64,000 nucleotides of DNA from Parabacteroides distasonis ATCC 8503 (GTDB lineage Bacteria > Bacteroidota > Bacteroidia > Bacteroidales > Tannerellaceae), in contig NC_009615.1 of assembly GCF_000012845.1 (NCBI RefSeq), forward strand, positions 457,501 to 521,500, read 5' to 3'. A program made the translations under genes and the position numbers. The notes beneath the pieces are model-generated. The model saw nothing but the letters and a program-made list of their open reading frames with translations, had not been told where the DNA came from and did not search any database. How positions within the stretch are numbered: the first letter of the stretch is position 1; every line of letters starts with the position of its first letter. Positions 36,736 through 45,549 of this stretch are shown piece by piece.

Positions 36736-37386
36736 ATGGACTTGAAGAATTTCTATAAACAATATATAAAGAGAGTAATGGACATTTTATGTTCATTTTT
36801 GTTTCTTGTTCTATTTTGGTGGTTACTTGTATTAGTTGCTTTTTTAGTAAAAATTAGATTAGGCTCTCCAATTTTATTCACTCAAGACAGACCCGGAAAA
36901 AAAGGAAAGGTTTTTAAGTTATACAAATTTAGGTCTATGATTGATAAATGTGATAAAGAAGGAAATCCTCTACCTGATGACGAACGTTTACCCAAATTCG
37001 GTCGTATTCTTCGCTCAACAAGCCTGGATGAGTTACCTGAGATTTTCAATATATTAAAGGGAGATATGAGTGTTGTAGGGCCAAGACCCCTTTTGGTTGA
37101 ATATCTTCCATATTATACAAAAGAGGAATTGCGTCGTCATGAACAGAGACCGGGATTGACTGGGTGGGCACAGATTAACGGACGAAACGCTACCGGGTGG
37201 GACGAACGTTTGCAACAGGATGTTTATTATGTAGATCATTGTTCATTGTTTTTAGATTGTAAAATCATTTTACGTACGGTTCTAAAAGTAGTAAAAAGGT
37301 CGGATGTGTTGGTCGGGAAACAAATTCCTGCGGGAAGATTGGATGTCTCCCGTAAAAATAGGCTGGATTTAAATGGTGTAAAATGA
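36736..37386 (+). CDS. Initiating phospho-sugar transferase, PglC type
   Basis: Transfers the first sugar phosphate from its UDP donor to undecaprenyl phosphate, starting the capsule repeat. 216 residues from ATG 36736 (an in-frame GTG lies 9 nt upstream). One re-entrant N-terminal helix (about 13-40), then the compact catalytic domain: LFTQDRPGKKGKVFKLYKFRSM, the Asp-Glu pair in STSLDELPEIFNIL, MSVVGPRPLL and RPGLTGWAQINGRN. Short (monotopic) type as in PglC. Base composition becomes AT-richer from here on. Its stop overlaps the next start (ATGA). Confidence 0.94.
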   Translation: MDLKNFYKQYIKRVMDILCSFLFLVLFWWLLVLVAFLVKIRLGSPILFTQDRPGKKGKVFKLYKFRSMIDKCDKEGNPLPDDERLPKFGRILRSTSLDELPEIFNILKGDMSVVGPRPLLVEYLPYYTKEELRRHEQRPGLTGWAQINGRNATGWDERLQQDVYYVDHCSLFLDCKIILRTVLKVVKRSDVLVGKQIPAGRLDVSRKNRLDLNGVK

Positions 37387-37907
37387 AATTTGGAAATGTA
37401 AATATCCGACCTTTTACGGAAAATGATATATTGAATAAGGTCCGATGGATAAACGATTGTGAGAATAATAAGTTCCTGCATTACGAACTTCCTTTGGACG
37501 AGGATAAGACTCGGGCTTGGTTTCATAAGAATAAGGATCGAGCAGATCGCTATGATGCCATCATTGAATATGATAGAAATCCTGTGGGTGTAATAGGTTT
37601 ATTATCTATCGTAGATGGACGGGCCGAATATTATATTACGTTAGGAGAAAGTCGGTATAGAGGAAAAGGTATAGCGCGAGATGCTAGTATCTTATTGTTG
37701 AAATATGCTTTTGATGAATTGGATTTGCTAGAAGTCTATTTATATACGGAAGTAGACAATATACCAGCTCAGAAATTATTTGAGAAATGTGGTTTTGTGA
37801 AGCATCGTTTAGATAAAAACTCTGCGGTTAACAGAGGAACCTTAGTAGATAGATTCTATTATAGCATTACAGCTTCTGAATTTCGTGAAAATAGTAAAGG
37901 GAAATAG
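37383..37907 (+). CDS. GNAT N-acetyltransferase, probable amino-sugar acetylation
   Basis: 174-residue acetyltransferase of the GNAT fold. Acetyl-CoA loop RYRGKGIARDASILLL (motif A) and the motif-B strand EVYLYTEVDNIPAQKLFEKCGF are clear. It replaces the hexapeptide-type acetyltransferase found in Campylobacter pgl loci and may acetylate the 4-amino sugar made by the preceding aminotransferase, as PseH does for another sugar; this is inferred from position. Overlaps the previous gene by 4 nt. Confidence 0.86.
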   Translation: MKFGNVNIRPFTENDILNKVRWINDCENNKFLHYELPLDEDKTRAWFHKNKDRADRYDAIIEYDRNPVGVIGLLSIVDGRAEYYITLGESRYRGKGIARDASILLLKYAFDELDLLEVYLYTEVDNIPAQKLFEKCGFVKHRLDKNSAVNRGTLVDRFYYSITASEFRENSKGK

Positions 37908-37909
37908 AT

Positions 37910-38845
37910 ATGACTCCTTTATACTTTTTGTTTAGTGATTCCAATAAAAATAATATCTATATAAAACGTGATGATCTGATCCCTATCTCTTTTGGTGGGA
38001 ATAAGGCAAGAAAAGCCATGAACTTCTTTAAAGAAATAGATCAAGGGGGATTTGATTGTGTAGTTACGTATGGAAGTGGTAGCTCCAACCATTGCCGAAT
38101 CGTTTCAAATATGGCAGCTTCAAGGAAATTGCCTTGTTATATTGTCGCTCCAAAAGAATCTTCTTTGCCTACATTCAATAGTAAGATGATGGAGTTATTC
38201 GGCTCTCATTTTATGATTACTCCTGTCAATGAGGTCCATGACACCATCGAGAGATTGTTGGCTACATTGAAAGAGGAAGGAAAGAAGCCTTATTTTATTG
38301 CGGGTGGCGGGCATGGTAATCTAGGAACGCAGGCTTATGTGGATTGCTATAAGGAAATCGCAGTATATGAGCATGAGTGTAAAATTCATTTTGGTCTTAT
38401 CTTTCTAGCGTCAGGTACGGGTACAACGCAAGCAGGATTGGTTTGCGGACAATTGATGAGTCAAGATAAACGAAAGATTATAGGTATTAGTATCGCTCGG
38501 AAAAATCCTCGGGGAAAACAAGTGGTATTGGATAGCTCGTATGAATATTTAGCGAGTAAAGGGATATATCTATCAAAGATCCAATTAGAAAGTGAAATAG
38601 TTTTTGTTGATGATTATGTCGGTTTAGGATATGGAACAAAATCCAAGGATATAGATTATACGATTAATAGCGTCTTAGTGAATTTTGGAATACCAATGGA
38701 CTCTACTTATACAGCGAAAGCATATACCGGAATGATAAGATATATACAAGAAAATAATGTGACAGGAGAAAATATCCTATTTATTCATACGGGTGGAACC
38801 CCTTTATTTTTTGATGATTTGATGAGATTAGAAAATATAATTTAG
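37910..38845 (+). CDS. PLP fold-II enzyme, D-cysteine desulfhydrase / ACC deaminase type
   Basis: 311 residues. PLP lysine in ISFGGNKARKAMNFF, the substrate-side SGSSNHCRIVSNMA, and a phosphate-binding ASGTGTTQAGLVCG loop. Family members deaminate small amino acids (D-cysteine, ACC, D-serine) to keto acids. In this capsule operon, next to ATP-grasp ligases and an opine dehydrogenase, it could supply a keto acid or an unusual amino acid; that is inference. It starts 2 nt after the acetyltransferase gene. Confidence 0.82.
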   Translation: MTPLYFLFSDSNKNNIYIKRDDLIPISFGGNKARKAMNFFKEIDQGGFDCVVTYGSGSSNHCRIVSNMAASRKLPCYIVAPKESSLPTFNSKMMELFGSHFMITPVNEVHDTIERLLATLKEEGKKPYFIAGGGHGNLGTQAYVDCYKEIAVYEHECKIHFGLIFLASGTGTTQAGLVCGQLMSQDKRKIIGISIARKNPRGKQVVLDSSYEYLASKGIYLSKIQLESEIVFVDDYVGLGYGTKSKDIDYTINSVLVNFGIPMDSTYTAKAYTGMIRYIQENNVTGENILFIHTGGTPLFFDDLMRLENII

Positions 38846-38847
38846 AA

Positions 38848-39825
38848 ATGGAAATCAATATATTAATCTTAAGTGTAGGGACGAGGAATAAGATAGTCCA
38901 ATATCTTAAAAAGGCGTTGACGGATCAAGAGGGTAATCGTTTAGGCTCTGTTATCGCTACAGATATGAGTAATATCGCTCCGGCAATATATGAAGCTGAT
39001 AAATATTACCAAGTACCTCGGATGATGGCTTCGGATTATATGGAGGTTATTTTTGATATTTGTAGAAAAGAGAAGATAACAGCCATATTAAGTTTAATAG
39101 ATCCTGAATTGAGTCTGTTAGCCAAGCACGAAAAAGAATTTGCGGCATTAAGTGTCAAGGTGATAGGATCTAGTTATGAATTATGTGAGATGAGCCTAGA
39201 TAAGATACAAATGTATGAATGGCTAACAACGCATGGTTATAAGACCGCTAAAAGTTATACCGATAAGTCTGTTTTTTTTAAGGATATCGAGTTGGGAAAA
39301 ATCTCTTATCCGGTATTTGTAAAACCTGTCAGAGGTAGCGCTTCTCTCGCTATAAGTAAAGTGAATGATAAAGAGACTATCGAGTTGCTTTTTGCCCATG
39401 CGGATAACCTAATGATCCAAGAATTTTTAGACGGTCAGGAAATAGGAGCGGATGTATATATTGATATGTTGAGTGGTGAGGTCGTTTCTATTTTCACGAA
39501 AAGGAAAATCGTTATGCGGGCAGGAGAAACAGATAAAGCGGTTTCTTTTAAAGATGAAAAGCTATTTTGTTTGATCAACAGATTTGTGAAAGAGGCTGGA
39601 TATCGGGGGCAAATAGATATTGATATTTTCGAGATCGGAGGTGATTATTATATATCAGAAGTGAATCCTCGTTTTGGAGGAGGGTATCCTCATGCTTATG
39701 AATGTGGTTGTAATCATATGGATTTGATTGTTAATAATTTGTCCGGAAAGACTAATCCGGTGAATATTGGAAATTATTCGGAGGATATTTATATGATGAA
39801 ATATAATGAAGTTTTGATTCGATAG
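38848..39825 (+). CDS. ATP-grasp ligase, carbamoyl-phosphate-synthase-like
   Basis: 325-residue ATP-grasp protein. N-terminal Rossmann-like pre-ATP-grasp domain (1-105, ILILSVGTRNKIVQYLKKAL), central ATP-binding lysine strands (YPVFVKPVRGSASLAI; MIQEFLDGQEIGADVYID) and the metal-binding DIDIFEIGGDYYISEVNPRFGGG near the C-terminus. Such enzymes join a carboxylate, activated as acyl phosphate, to an amine. The likely product here is an amide between an amino acid and a sugar or a second amino acid. Two bases after the PLP enzyme. Confidence 0.86.
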   Translation: MEINILILSVGTRNKIVQYLKKALTDQEGNRLGSVIATDMSNIAPAIYEADKYYQVPRMMASDYMEVIFDICRKEKITAILSLIDPELSLLAKHEKEFAALSVKVIGSSYELCEMSLDKIQMYEWLTTHGYKTAKSYTDKSVFFKDIELGKISYPVFVKPVRGSASLAISKVNDKETIELLFAHADNLMIQEFLDGQEIGADVYIDMLSGEVVSIFTKRKIVMRAGETDKAVSFKDEKLFCLINRFVKEAGYRGQIDIDIFEIGGDYYISEVNPRFGGGYPHAYECGCNHMDLIVNNLSGKTNPVNIGNYSEDIYMMKYNEVLIR

Positions 39826-39837
39826 AATGGATAGAAT

Positions 39838-40929
39838 ATGAGAAGTGGTGTACGTAAAAAATGGGATGATCTGAATTTCAAGGCTGAATCTTTTTATCGG
39901 AAATATGAGTATCGTAAAAAGGCTAAGCTTCGTTTAAAGCGAATGAATGGCGGATGCAAATGCACGAAAGAGTATAATGAGATTGTGATTCCTTTTTGGA
40001 AGAAATATGGATTGAGACCAGATAAAATGTGGTATCAGATCTTTTGGGATCGAACTCATGAGCCGGATCCGCGCTATATCCCGGATGATTTATGGTATGG
40101 GGTTATAGTCCCTTATTTCAGTAATTCACAGTTCCGTCGTTTTGGTGAGGACAAATGTTTACATGATGTTTTTTTCAAGGATTTAGTTAGACCTGAGACC
40201 ATTGTGAAAAATATGGCCGGAATCTTTTATGATGCGCATATGTGTATAATCACTAAAGAACAGGCTATAGAGAAATGTATGGTGTATCAAGGAGAGTTTT
40301 TGATTAAGCCCTCAATAGATAGTGGAGAAGGTAGATTGATTAGTTTCTTTGACTCACAGGACTTGGATCAAAAATCATTAATATCAGCTATAGATGGTTT
40401 AAAGGCGAACTTTATTGTTCAAGAGGCAGTTAAGCAGCATGCGGTACTGGCTGCGTTGAATCCTTCTTCATTAAATACGATTCGTGTTGTGTCGTTCTTA
40501 TTTGAAGGTACGATCTATATTTTATCCTCTATTTTACGAATGGGGGCAAGTGGACATAAGGTCGATAATATTGGTGCGGGTGGATTCGCCTGTCCGATTC
40601 AAGCTAATGGGCGGTTGACCGAGAAAGGTGTTAATCGAAAAGCCGAGTGGGTTACAGAAAATCAACACGGTATTCGTTTTGCGGATGTTATAGTACCTTC
40701 TTATGATAAAATCATAGCTATGATAAAAGAGCAACATTTGAAATTGGCCCATTTCAAACTAATCGGTTGGGATTTTTCTGTGAATGTGAAAGGGGAACCG
40801 GTTTTCATTGAATATAATGTTTGCCCGGGTTCCAATCAGATCACTTGTGGCCCCACATTCGGAGATTTGACAGAACGTGTGTTGGAGGAGGTCTTTGTGA
40901 AGAAGACTTTGGAATATGCGCAGAATTAA
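39838..40929 (+). CDS. Sugar-transfer-associated ATP-grasp protein 1
   Basis: 363 residues, matching the ATP-grasp group found in polysaccharide loci (sugar-transfer-associated). ATP-grasp core: FLIKPSIDSGEGRLISFF, FIVQEAVKQHAVLAALNPSSLNTIRVVSF, and VKGEPVFIEYNVCPGSNQI with the metal-binding Glu/Asn. The N-terminal 130 residues, including GGCKCTKEYNEIVIPFWKKY, are specific to the group. A paralogous relative lies at 42057. The joined substrates are not known. Confidence 0.8.
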   Translation: MRSGVRKKWDDLNFKAESFYRKYEYRKKAKLRLKRMNGGCKCTKEYNEIVIPFWKKYGLRPDKMWYQIFWDRTHEPDPRYIPDDLWYGVIVPYFSNSQFRRFGEDKCLHDVFFKDLVRPETIVKNMAGIFYDAHMCIITKEQAIEKCMVYQGEFLIKPSIDSGEGRLISFFDSQDLDQKSLISAIDGLKANFIVQEAVKQHAVLAALNPSSLNTIRVVSFLFEGTIYILSSILRMGASGHKVDNIGAGGFACPIQANGRLTEKGVNRKAEWVTENQHGIRFADVIVPSYDKIIAMIKEQHLKLAHFKLIGWDFSVNVKGEPVFIEYNVCPGSNQITCGPTFGDLTERVLEEVFVKKTLEYAQN

Positions 40930-40965
40930 ATAGATATATAATAATTTAGGCAAGGAGAATTAAAA

Positions 40966-42042
40966 ATGAAAATTGCTATTTTAGGAGCTGGTAACGCAGG
41001 GTGTGCAGTTGCGGCTGATTTAACATTGAAAGGACATGAAGTTACTTTGATCAAGACATCTCATGCGATGCATGATGATAATTTTGAGTATATGCAATCA
41101 CATAAAGGAGAAATGACTTTAAATGAGTTTGGCAAAGTTTCTACTGCGTATATTCATCGAGTTACAAGAGACCTAGAGGAGCTGCAAGACGCTGAAATCG
41201 TTATCATATATATTCAAACGAATTATCATGAGCAATTAATAGAAAAGATAGCACCATATCTACAAAAAGATCAAATACTTTTGATCAATCCGGGATATTT
41301 GTCTACCGCATATGTTCTTAAATATTGCCAAGATAAACCTATCATTGTAGCGGAAGCTCAAAGCTCTTTTATAGACGGTCGTGTTATGGAACCGGGGCAA
41401 TTTAAGGTAGGGTTTCGAAATGTAAGGAATCCGATTGGTATTTATCCTTCATCAAGAAAAGAGGAAGCGATAGAAAAATTGGATAAATTACAAGAACGAT
41501 TTGTTTATTTGGATTCTGTGGTAGAAGCGGCTCTTCATAATCCAAACTTAGTAGTGCATACAGTAGGTTCTGTTATGAGCATACCGCGTATAGAGAAATC
41601 ACATGGTGATTTTTGCATGTATCATGAGGCATATACCAGGGACAACCCTGCTACCTGGAGAATCTTAGAGGCGATGGATGCGGAAAAGATGAATGTTCTG
41701 GAGAAACTAGGTTTTTCAAGGCTAAGTTATGTGGAGGCTTGTAAATACCGAAATTCATTAGATGATAATAAGGACGCTAAAGAGGTTTTCTTGGATTATG
41801 CGGAAATGGATACCCGTGCGAAAGGACCGACCCAAGTGGATTCCAGATATATTTCAGAGGATGTACCGCAGGGGTTAGTGATGTTAGAGGCTTTAGGAAA
41901 GTCGTTAGATGTCGCAACTCCTATTGTTTCAAGTCTTATCGAAATAGCTAGTGCGGCTTTAGGACGTGATCTTCGTGCGGAAGGTAGGACTCCGGAGAAG
42001 TTGGGTGAGGAAAATATTCAGAAAATACTGATGGACTGCTGA
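40966..42042 (+). CDS. Octopine/opine-dehydrogenase-family enzyme
   Basis: 358 residues of the NAD/NADP octopine-nopaline dehydrogenase family, which reductively condenses an alpha-keto acid with an amino acid's amino group. N-terminal NAD loop KIAILGAGNAGCAVAADL, acidic/neutral second strand, then the C-terminal octopine dehydrogenase domain from about 185: AALHNPNLVVHTVGSVMS with the catalytic-type His, and GLVMLEALGKSLDVATPIVSSLIEIASAALGRD. Known polysaccharides contain alanopine and carboxyethyl-lysine, so a capsule opine is a reasonable prediction. Placed between two sugar-transfer-associated ATP-grasp genes. Confidence 0.85.
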   Translation: MKIAILGAGNAGCAVAADLTLKGHEVTLIKTSHAMHDDNFEYMQSHKGEMTLNEFGKVSTAYIHRVTRDLEELQDAEIVIIYIQTNYHEQLIEKIAPYLQKDQILLINPGYLSTAYVLKYCQDKPIIVAEAQSSFIDGRVMEPGQFKVGFRNVRNPIGIYPSSRKEEAIEKLDKLQERFVYLDSVVEAALHNPNLVVHTVGSVMSIPRIEKSHGDFCMYHEAYTRDNPATWRILEAMDAEKMNVLEKLGFSRLSYVEACKYRNSLDDNKDAKEVFLDYAEMDTRAKGPTQVDSRYISEDVPQGLVMLEALGKSLDVATPIVSSLIEIASAALGRDLRAEGRTPEKLGEENIQKILMDC

Positions 42043-42056
42043 TTCTAAAAAGAATT

Positions 42057-43058
42057 ATGAAAGAATGTATTTTGCAGAAATTTATTCGTTTGTTTCGTGA
42101 TATTGATAAAGAGATTCTTCCTAATGCAAATGTTTTAGAACGAATTTATATAGTCTTTGATTTTTTGTGGGAAAAAATAAAATATAACATAGAATTAATA
42201 GACTATGTTCAGTATCGTTTTTATTTTAAAAGAAGAATCGAGAGGGATCAATTTATTACACATGGTAAGTTGTTGAAAATTATAAAAATATGTAATGATC
42301 CAAAATCAAGAATATTTTTTGATCAGAAACCATTGTTTAATCAAGAGTTTAAAGACTATTTAGGTCGAGATTGGCTTGATACAAAGGTTTGTTCAAAAGA
42401 AGAGTTTTATTCTTTTTGTAAAAGAAATTCAACACTTTTCTGCAAATCTCCTGATGGAATGTTTGGAAAGGGGATTGATATTATTCATTTGGCTAATGTG
42501 AGTGATTTGGATCGTTTCTATGATACGTGTAAGAAAAACAAGATTTTATTAGAAGAAGTACTAGAGCAAGATTGCGAGTTGGCTGCTTTTAATAATACTG
42601 CGGTGAATACGATTCGTGTTGTGACACTGATTTGTGCGGATGATTCAGTTAGAATTATGGCTGCGGTTTTAAGGTTAAGTAGAAAGGGAAAATTTGCCGA
42701 CAATTTTCATCATGATGGGATAGCCTCGTTAATAGATGTCGAAACAGGTATTGTTAATACAACAGGGGTAGATCGTAAATGGAATCGATATACAATACAT
42801 CCGGATTCAAGAAAACCTATTGTGGGATTTCAAATTCCAAGATGGTTTGAAGTTGTAGATATGGTAAAGAAAGCAGCAAGGGTTCATCCTGAAGTCAGAT
42901 ACGTAGGGTGGGATGTAACAATAAAAAGCAGTGGAGAAATCGTTCTGATAGAAGGAAATCCTGGGGCTGATCCAGATGTGACACAAATAGAGGATCAGGT
43001 TGGAAAATGGCCATTGTATGAGCCTTTGTTATTTGAGATAGAGAGTTGTAAGGAATAA
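42057..43058 (+). CDS. Sugar-transfer-associated ATP-grasp protein 2
   Basis: 333 residues; same family as the product of 39838. Shared landmarks are STLFCKSPDGMFGKGIDII, ILLEEVLEQDCELAAFNNTAVNTIRVVTL (compare LAALNPSSLNTIRVVSF) and SGEIVLIEGNPGADPDVTQIE. The N-terminal 60 residues differ from the first copy. AT-rich. The presence of two copies around the opine-dehydrogenase gene suggests two bond-forming steps or two acceptor sugars. Confidence 0.78.
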   Translation: MKECILQKFIRLFRDIDKEILPNANVLERIYIVFDFLWEKIKYNIELIDYVQYRFYFKRRIERDQFITHGKLLKIIKICNDPKSRIFFDQKPLFNQEFKDYLGRDWLDTKVCSKEEFYSFCKRNSTLFCKSPDGMFGKGIDIIHLANVSDLDRFYDTCKKNKILLEEVLEQDCELAAFNNTAVNTIRVVTLICADDSVRIMAAVLRLSRKGKFADNFHHDGIASLIDVETGIVNTTGVDRKWNRYTIHPDSRKPIVGFQIPRWFEVVDMVKKAARVHPEVRYVGWDVTIKSSGEIVLIEGNPGADPDVTQIEDQVGKWPLYEPLLFEIESCKE

Positions 43059-43070
43059 TCAGAATCGATC

Positions 43071-44297
43071 ATGAAAAAAATTACTTTTATCGGGGATATT
43101 ACTAGTGATAGGCCTTTGCTGAATGCTGCATATGATAGGAATACAGATGCTTATGATTTTTCCCCTGTCTTTGGTAAAGTTAAAAAATTGTTTGAGGAAT
43201 CTGATTATGTGGTAGGTAATTTTGAGACCGTATGTGCGGGTGATAAGAATGGGTTCCAGAATCAGTATCTGTTATGTAACTCTCCAGATGAATTGATCCA
43301 AGCAATGGTGAAGGGAGGTGTCAATTGTGTTACGACTGCTAATAATCATTGTTTAGACCAAGGGATTGAAGGCCTTGTTCGTACAATTAAAGAATTAGAT
43401 AGAAATAAGGTTTTACATACGGGTACTTTTACATATGAGAACGCTTCAAAACGAATTCTGTATTTATATTTGAATCATATTGTAATAGCACTAATATCGA
43501 ATACCTATTCGACAAATTCGTCAAATACGGGAATTGCTCTAGATGATCGAAATGATTTCCATGTGAATTTGCTTAAAGAGCAAAGTGAATTTATTCTTGT
43601 TGGTAAAAGAAAATGGGCTAAAAGAATTTTTTTTAGGTTTATTAAAGCAAGATATCGGAGAAGAATAAATAGGGTTGTGGCAAGAATGCAACTTCGGCGG
43701 GGAAAAGTATTCTTAAAGCCGAGGGTAGATGTTATCATGGATGGTGATACTGATAATAAATATTTAGGATTATTGGCAGAAGATCTGAAAACCGCAAGAG
43801 AAAAAGCTGATTATGTGATCGTATGTTCGCATATTGGGGGACAATTTAATGAAACTCCGGGAACCTATAGTAGGTTTATGGCTGATTTTGTTTTAGAACA
43901 TGGTGCTGATATGTTAATAGGAAATCATCCGCATGTTATTCAGAAAACAAGAATAGAAAACAGAAAGGTTGTTGCTTATTCTTTGGGTAGTTTTAATCAA
44001 TCTCCGAGTGCCGATTATATAATTCATGATGCCCTACCTGAATATTCTATGGCTTTGCATGTTTATTTTTCAAAAGATCGAGATAAAGGGAATGTAAGAA
44101 TGATCACATTCTCTATTTTAAAGGCTGTTGAAGATTCCAATAAGATGATTGTTGTTTATCCAATAGATGAACTAAATGATGAATTGGAGGGGGATGATCG
44201 TATTCAATTACAGGAAGATGTAAAGAGAATTTATGAACGAATTACTGGGACTTCTATCCTCAAAGATGTGATACAGAGGGAGTATGTATTGAGATGA
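43071..44297 (+). CDS. CapA-family protein 1
   Basis: 408 residues, metallophosphatase-fold CapA family, named for the poly-gamma-glutamate capsule protein. Metal/active-site motifs: ITFIGDITSDRPL, DYVVGNFETVCAG, VTTANNHCLDQGIEG, VCSHIGGQFNETPG and MLIGNHPHVIQK. A basic insert (about 175-215, KRKWAKRIFFRFIKARYRRRINRV) interrupts the domain. No signal peptide, so it is probably cytosolic. Tandem with a second CapA gene 4 nt later. Role in a sugar capsule unknown; amide chemistry or phosphate removal are possible. Confidence 0.85.
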   Translation: MKKITFIGDITSDRPLLNAAYDRNTDAYDFSPVFGKVKKLFEESDYVVGNFETVCAGDKNGFQNQYLLCNSPDELIQAMVKGGVNCVTTANNHCLDQGIEGLVRTIKELDRNKVLHTGTFTYENASKRILYLYLNHIVIALISNTYSTNSSNTGIALDDRNDFHVNLLKEQSEFILVGKRKWAKRIFFRFIKARYRRRINRVVARMQLRRGKVFLKPRVDVIMDGDTDNKYLGLLAEDLKTAREKADYVIVCSHIGGQFNETPGTYSRFMADFVLEHGADMLIGNHPHVIQKTRIENRKVVAYSLGSFNQSPSADYIIHDALPEYSMALHVYFSKDRDKGNVRMITFSILKAVEDSNKMIVVYPIDELNDELEGDDRIQLQEDVKRIYERITGTSILKDVIQREYVLR

Positions 44298-44301
44298 TGT
44301 G

Positions 44302-45549
44302 ATGAAAGAATATTATAAAATAAGTTTTACCGGGGATATAATGTGCGAACGTCCCTTATTGAGTGCTTCTAGATCTGATAAAAAATATGACTTTGACTTT
44401 GTTTTTCATGGAGTGAAGGATAAGTTGCGGGAATCAGATCTTGTTGTTGGTAATTTGGAGACTGTATTTGCTGGGGAGGAGGCCGGATATACGAATGACG
44501 TGTATTCATTTAATACTCCGGATCGTTTTGTATGTTCAATGAAAAGTGCTGGTATCGATTATGTAAGTACGGCCAATAATCACTGTCTTGATCGCGGAAC
44601 CGAAGGGTTGATTAGGACATTGGATCTATTGGATCAGTATGGAATAAAGCATTTTGGAACTTATAGGAGTAAAGAAGAACGAACTTCTTATGAACTTTTG
44701 GAGTTGGGGGGTAAGAAGATTGCTTTAATAGCTTATACGTATGGAACAAATGTAGTAGAGAATGGGATTGTATTCAAAGAAGATGAAGAGTTCTATGTTA
44801 ATGTATTGAAGTCGCAAGAACGTGAGTGGCTGAAATTTAAAAAGACATTAAATACACCGGGTATTCGTAGTAAACTTTCTCGATACATACGAAAGGTTAC
44901 TACTTTAGAGCAGCGAATGCGAATCAAAAAGAAACTTGGCATGTTGAAAAATCTTCCTAAATCAGATGATTTATTAGAGGATGACATCTATCCAAGATAT
45001 TTAGAACGGCTTAAATCTGATATAGAAAAAGCAAGGTGTGAAGCCGACTATGTTATTGTTTGTTTACATTCCGGTGGCTTATTCAATGTTAAGGTCGGAG
45101 CATACACGGAATATATTGTAGATTTAATAGTTCGTGCAGGAGCGGATGCTATAGTAGGAAATCACCCCCATGTCGTTCAGAAATTCGTAGATAAAGGCTG
45201 TTTAGTTGCCTATTCGTTGGGTAATTTCAGCATATCTCCTAGTTCTCTTTATTTAGTAAGAGAAAATTTGCCCGAGTATTCGGTGTTATTACATTTCTAT
45301 TTTGATAAAGAAAGAATGTCTCTTTATAAAGTTACATTTTCTATATTAAAGATTGTAGAATCTAAAAATGGAAATCTAAGTGTATATCCTATTAATGCGC
45401 TGTATGATAAGTGTGATATTACTAGTGAACGGGACATGTTGATAAGTGATTGTACGAAAATATACAATACTTTTACCGGTAAGAAGGAAATGGCGATAGA
45501 TATATTGGATGAGTACGTATGTTTTGAAAAAATTAAGGATGCATTATGA
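44302..45549 (+). CDS. CapA-family protein 2
   Basis: 415 residues, paralogue of the preceding gene with the same motif order: ISFTGDIMCERPLL, DLVVGNLETVFAG, VSTANNHCLDRGTEG, VCLHSGGLFNVKVG, AIVGNHPHVVQKF. The basic insert is present here too (about 180-225). Either GTG 44299 or ATG 44302 could start it; the ATG is chosen. It overlaps the glycosyltransferase gene by 4 nt (ATGA). The two copies differ throughout, so this is not a recent duplication. Confidence 0.84.
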   Translation: MKEYYKISFTGDIMCERPLLSASRSDKKYDFDFVFHGVKDKLRESDLVVGNLETVFAGEEAGYTNDVYSFNTPDRFVCSMKSAGIDYVSTANNHCLDRGTEGLIRTLDLLDQYGIKHFGTYRSKEERTSYELLELGGKKIALIAYTYGTNVVENGIVFKEDEEFYVNVLKSQEREWLKFKKTLNTPGIRSKLSRYIRKVTTLEQRMRIKKKLGMLKNLPKSDDLLEDDIYPRYLERLKSDIEKARCEADYVIVCLHSGGLFNVKVGAYTEYIVDLIVRAGADAIVGNHPHVVQKFVDKGCLVAYSLGNFSISPSSLYLVRENLPEYSVLLHFYFDKERMSLYKVTFSILKIVESKNGNLSVYPINALYDKCDITSERDMLISDCTKIYNTFTGKKEMAIDILDEYVCFEKIKDAL

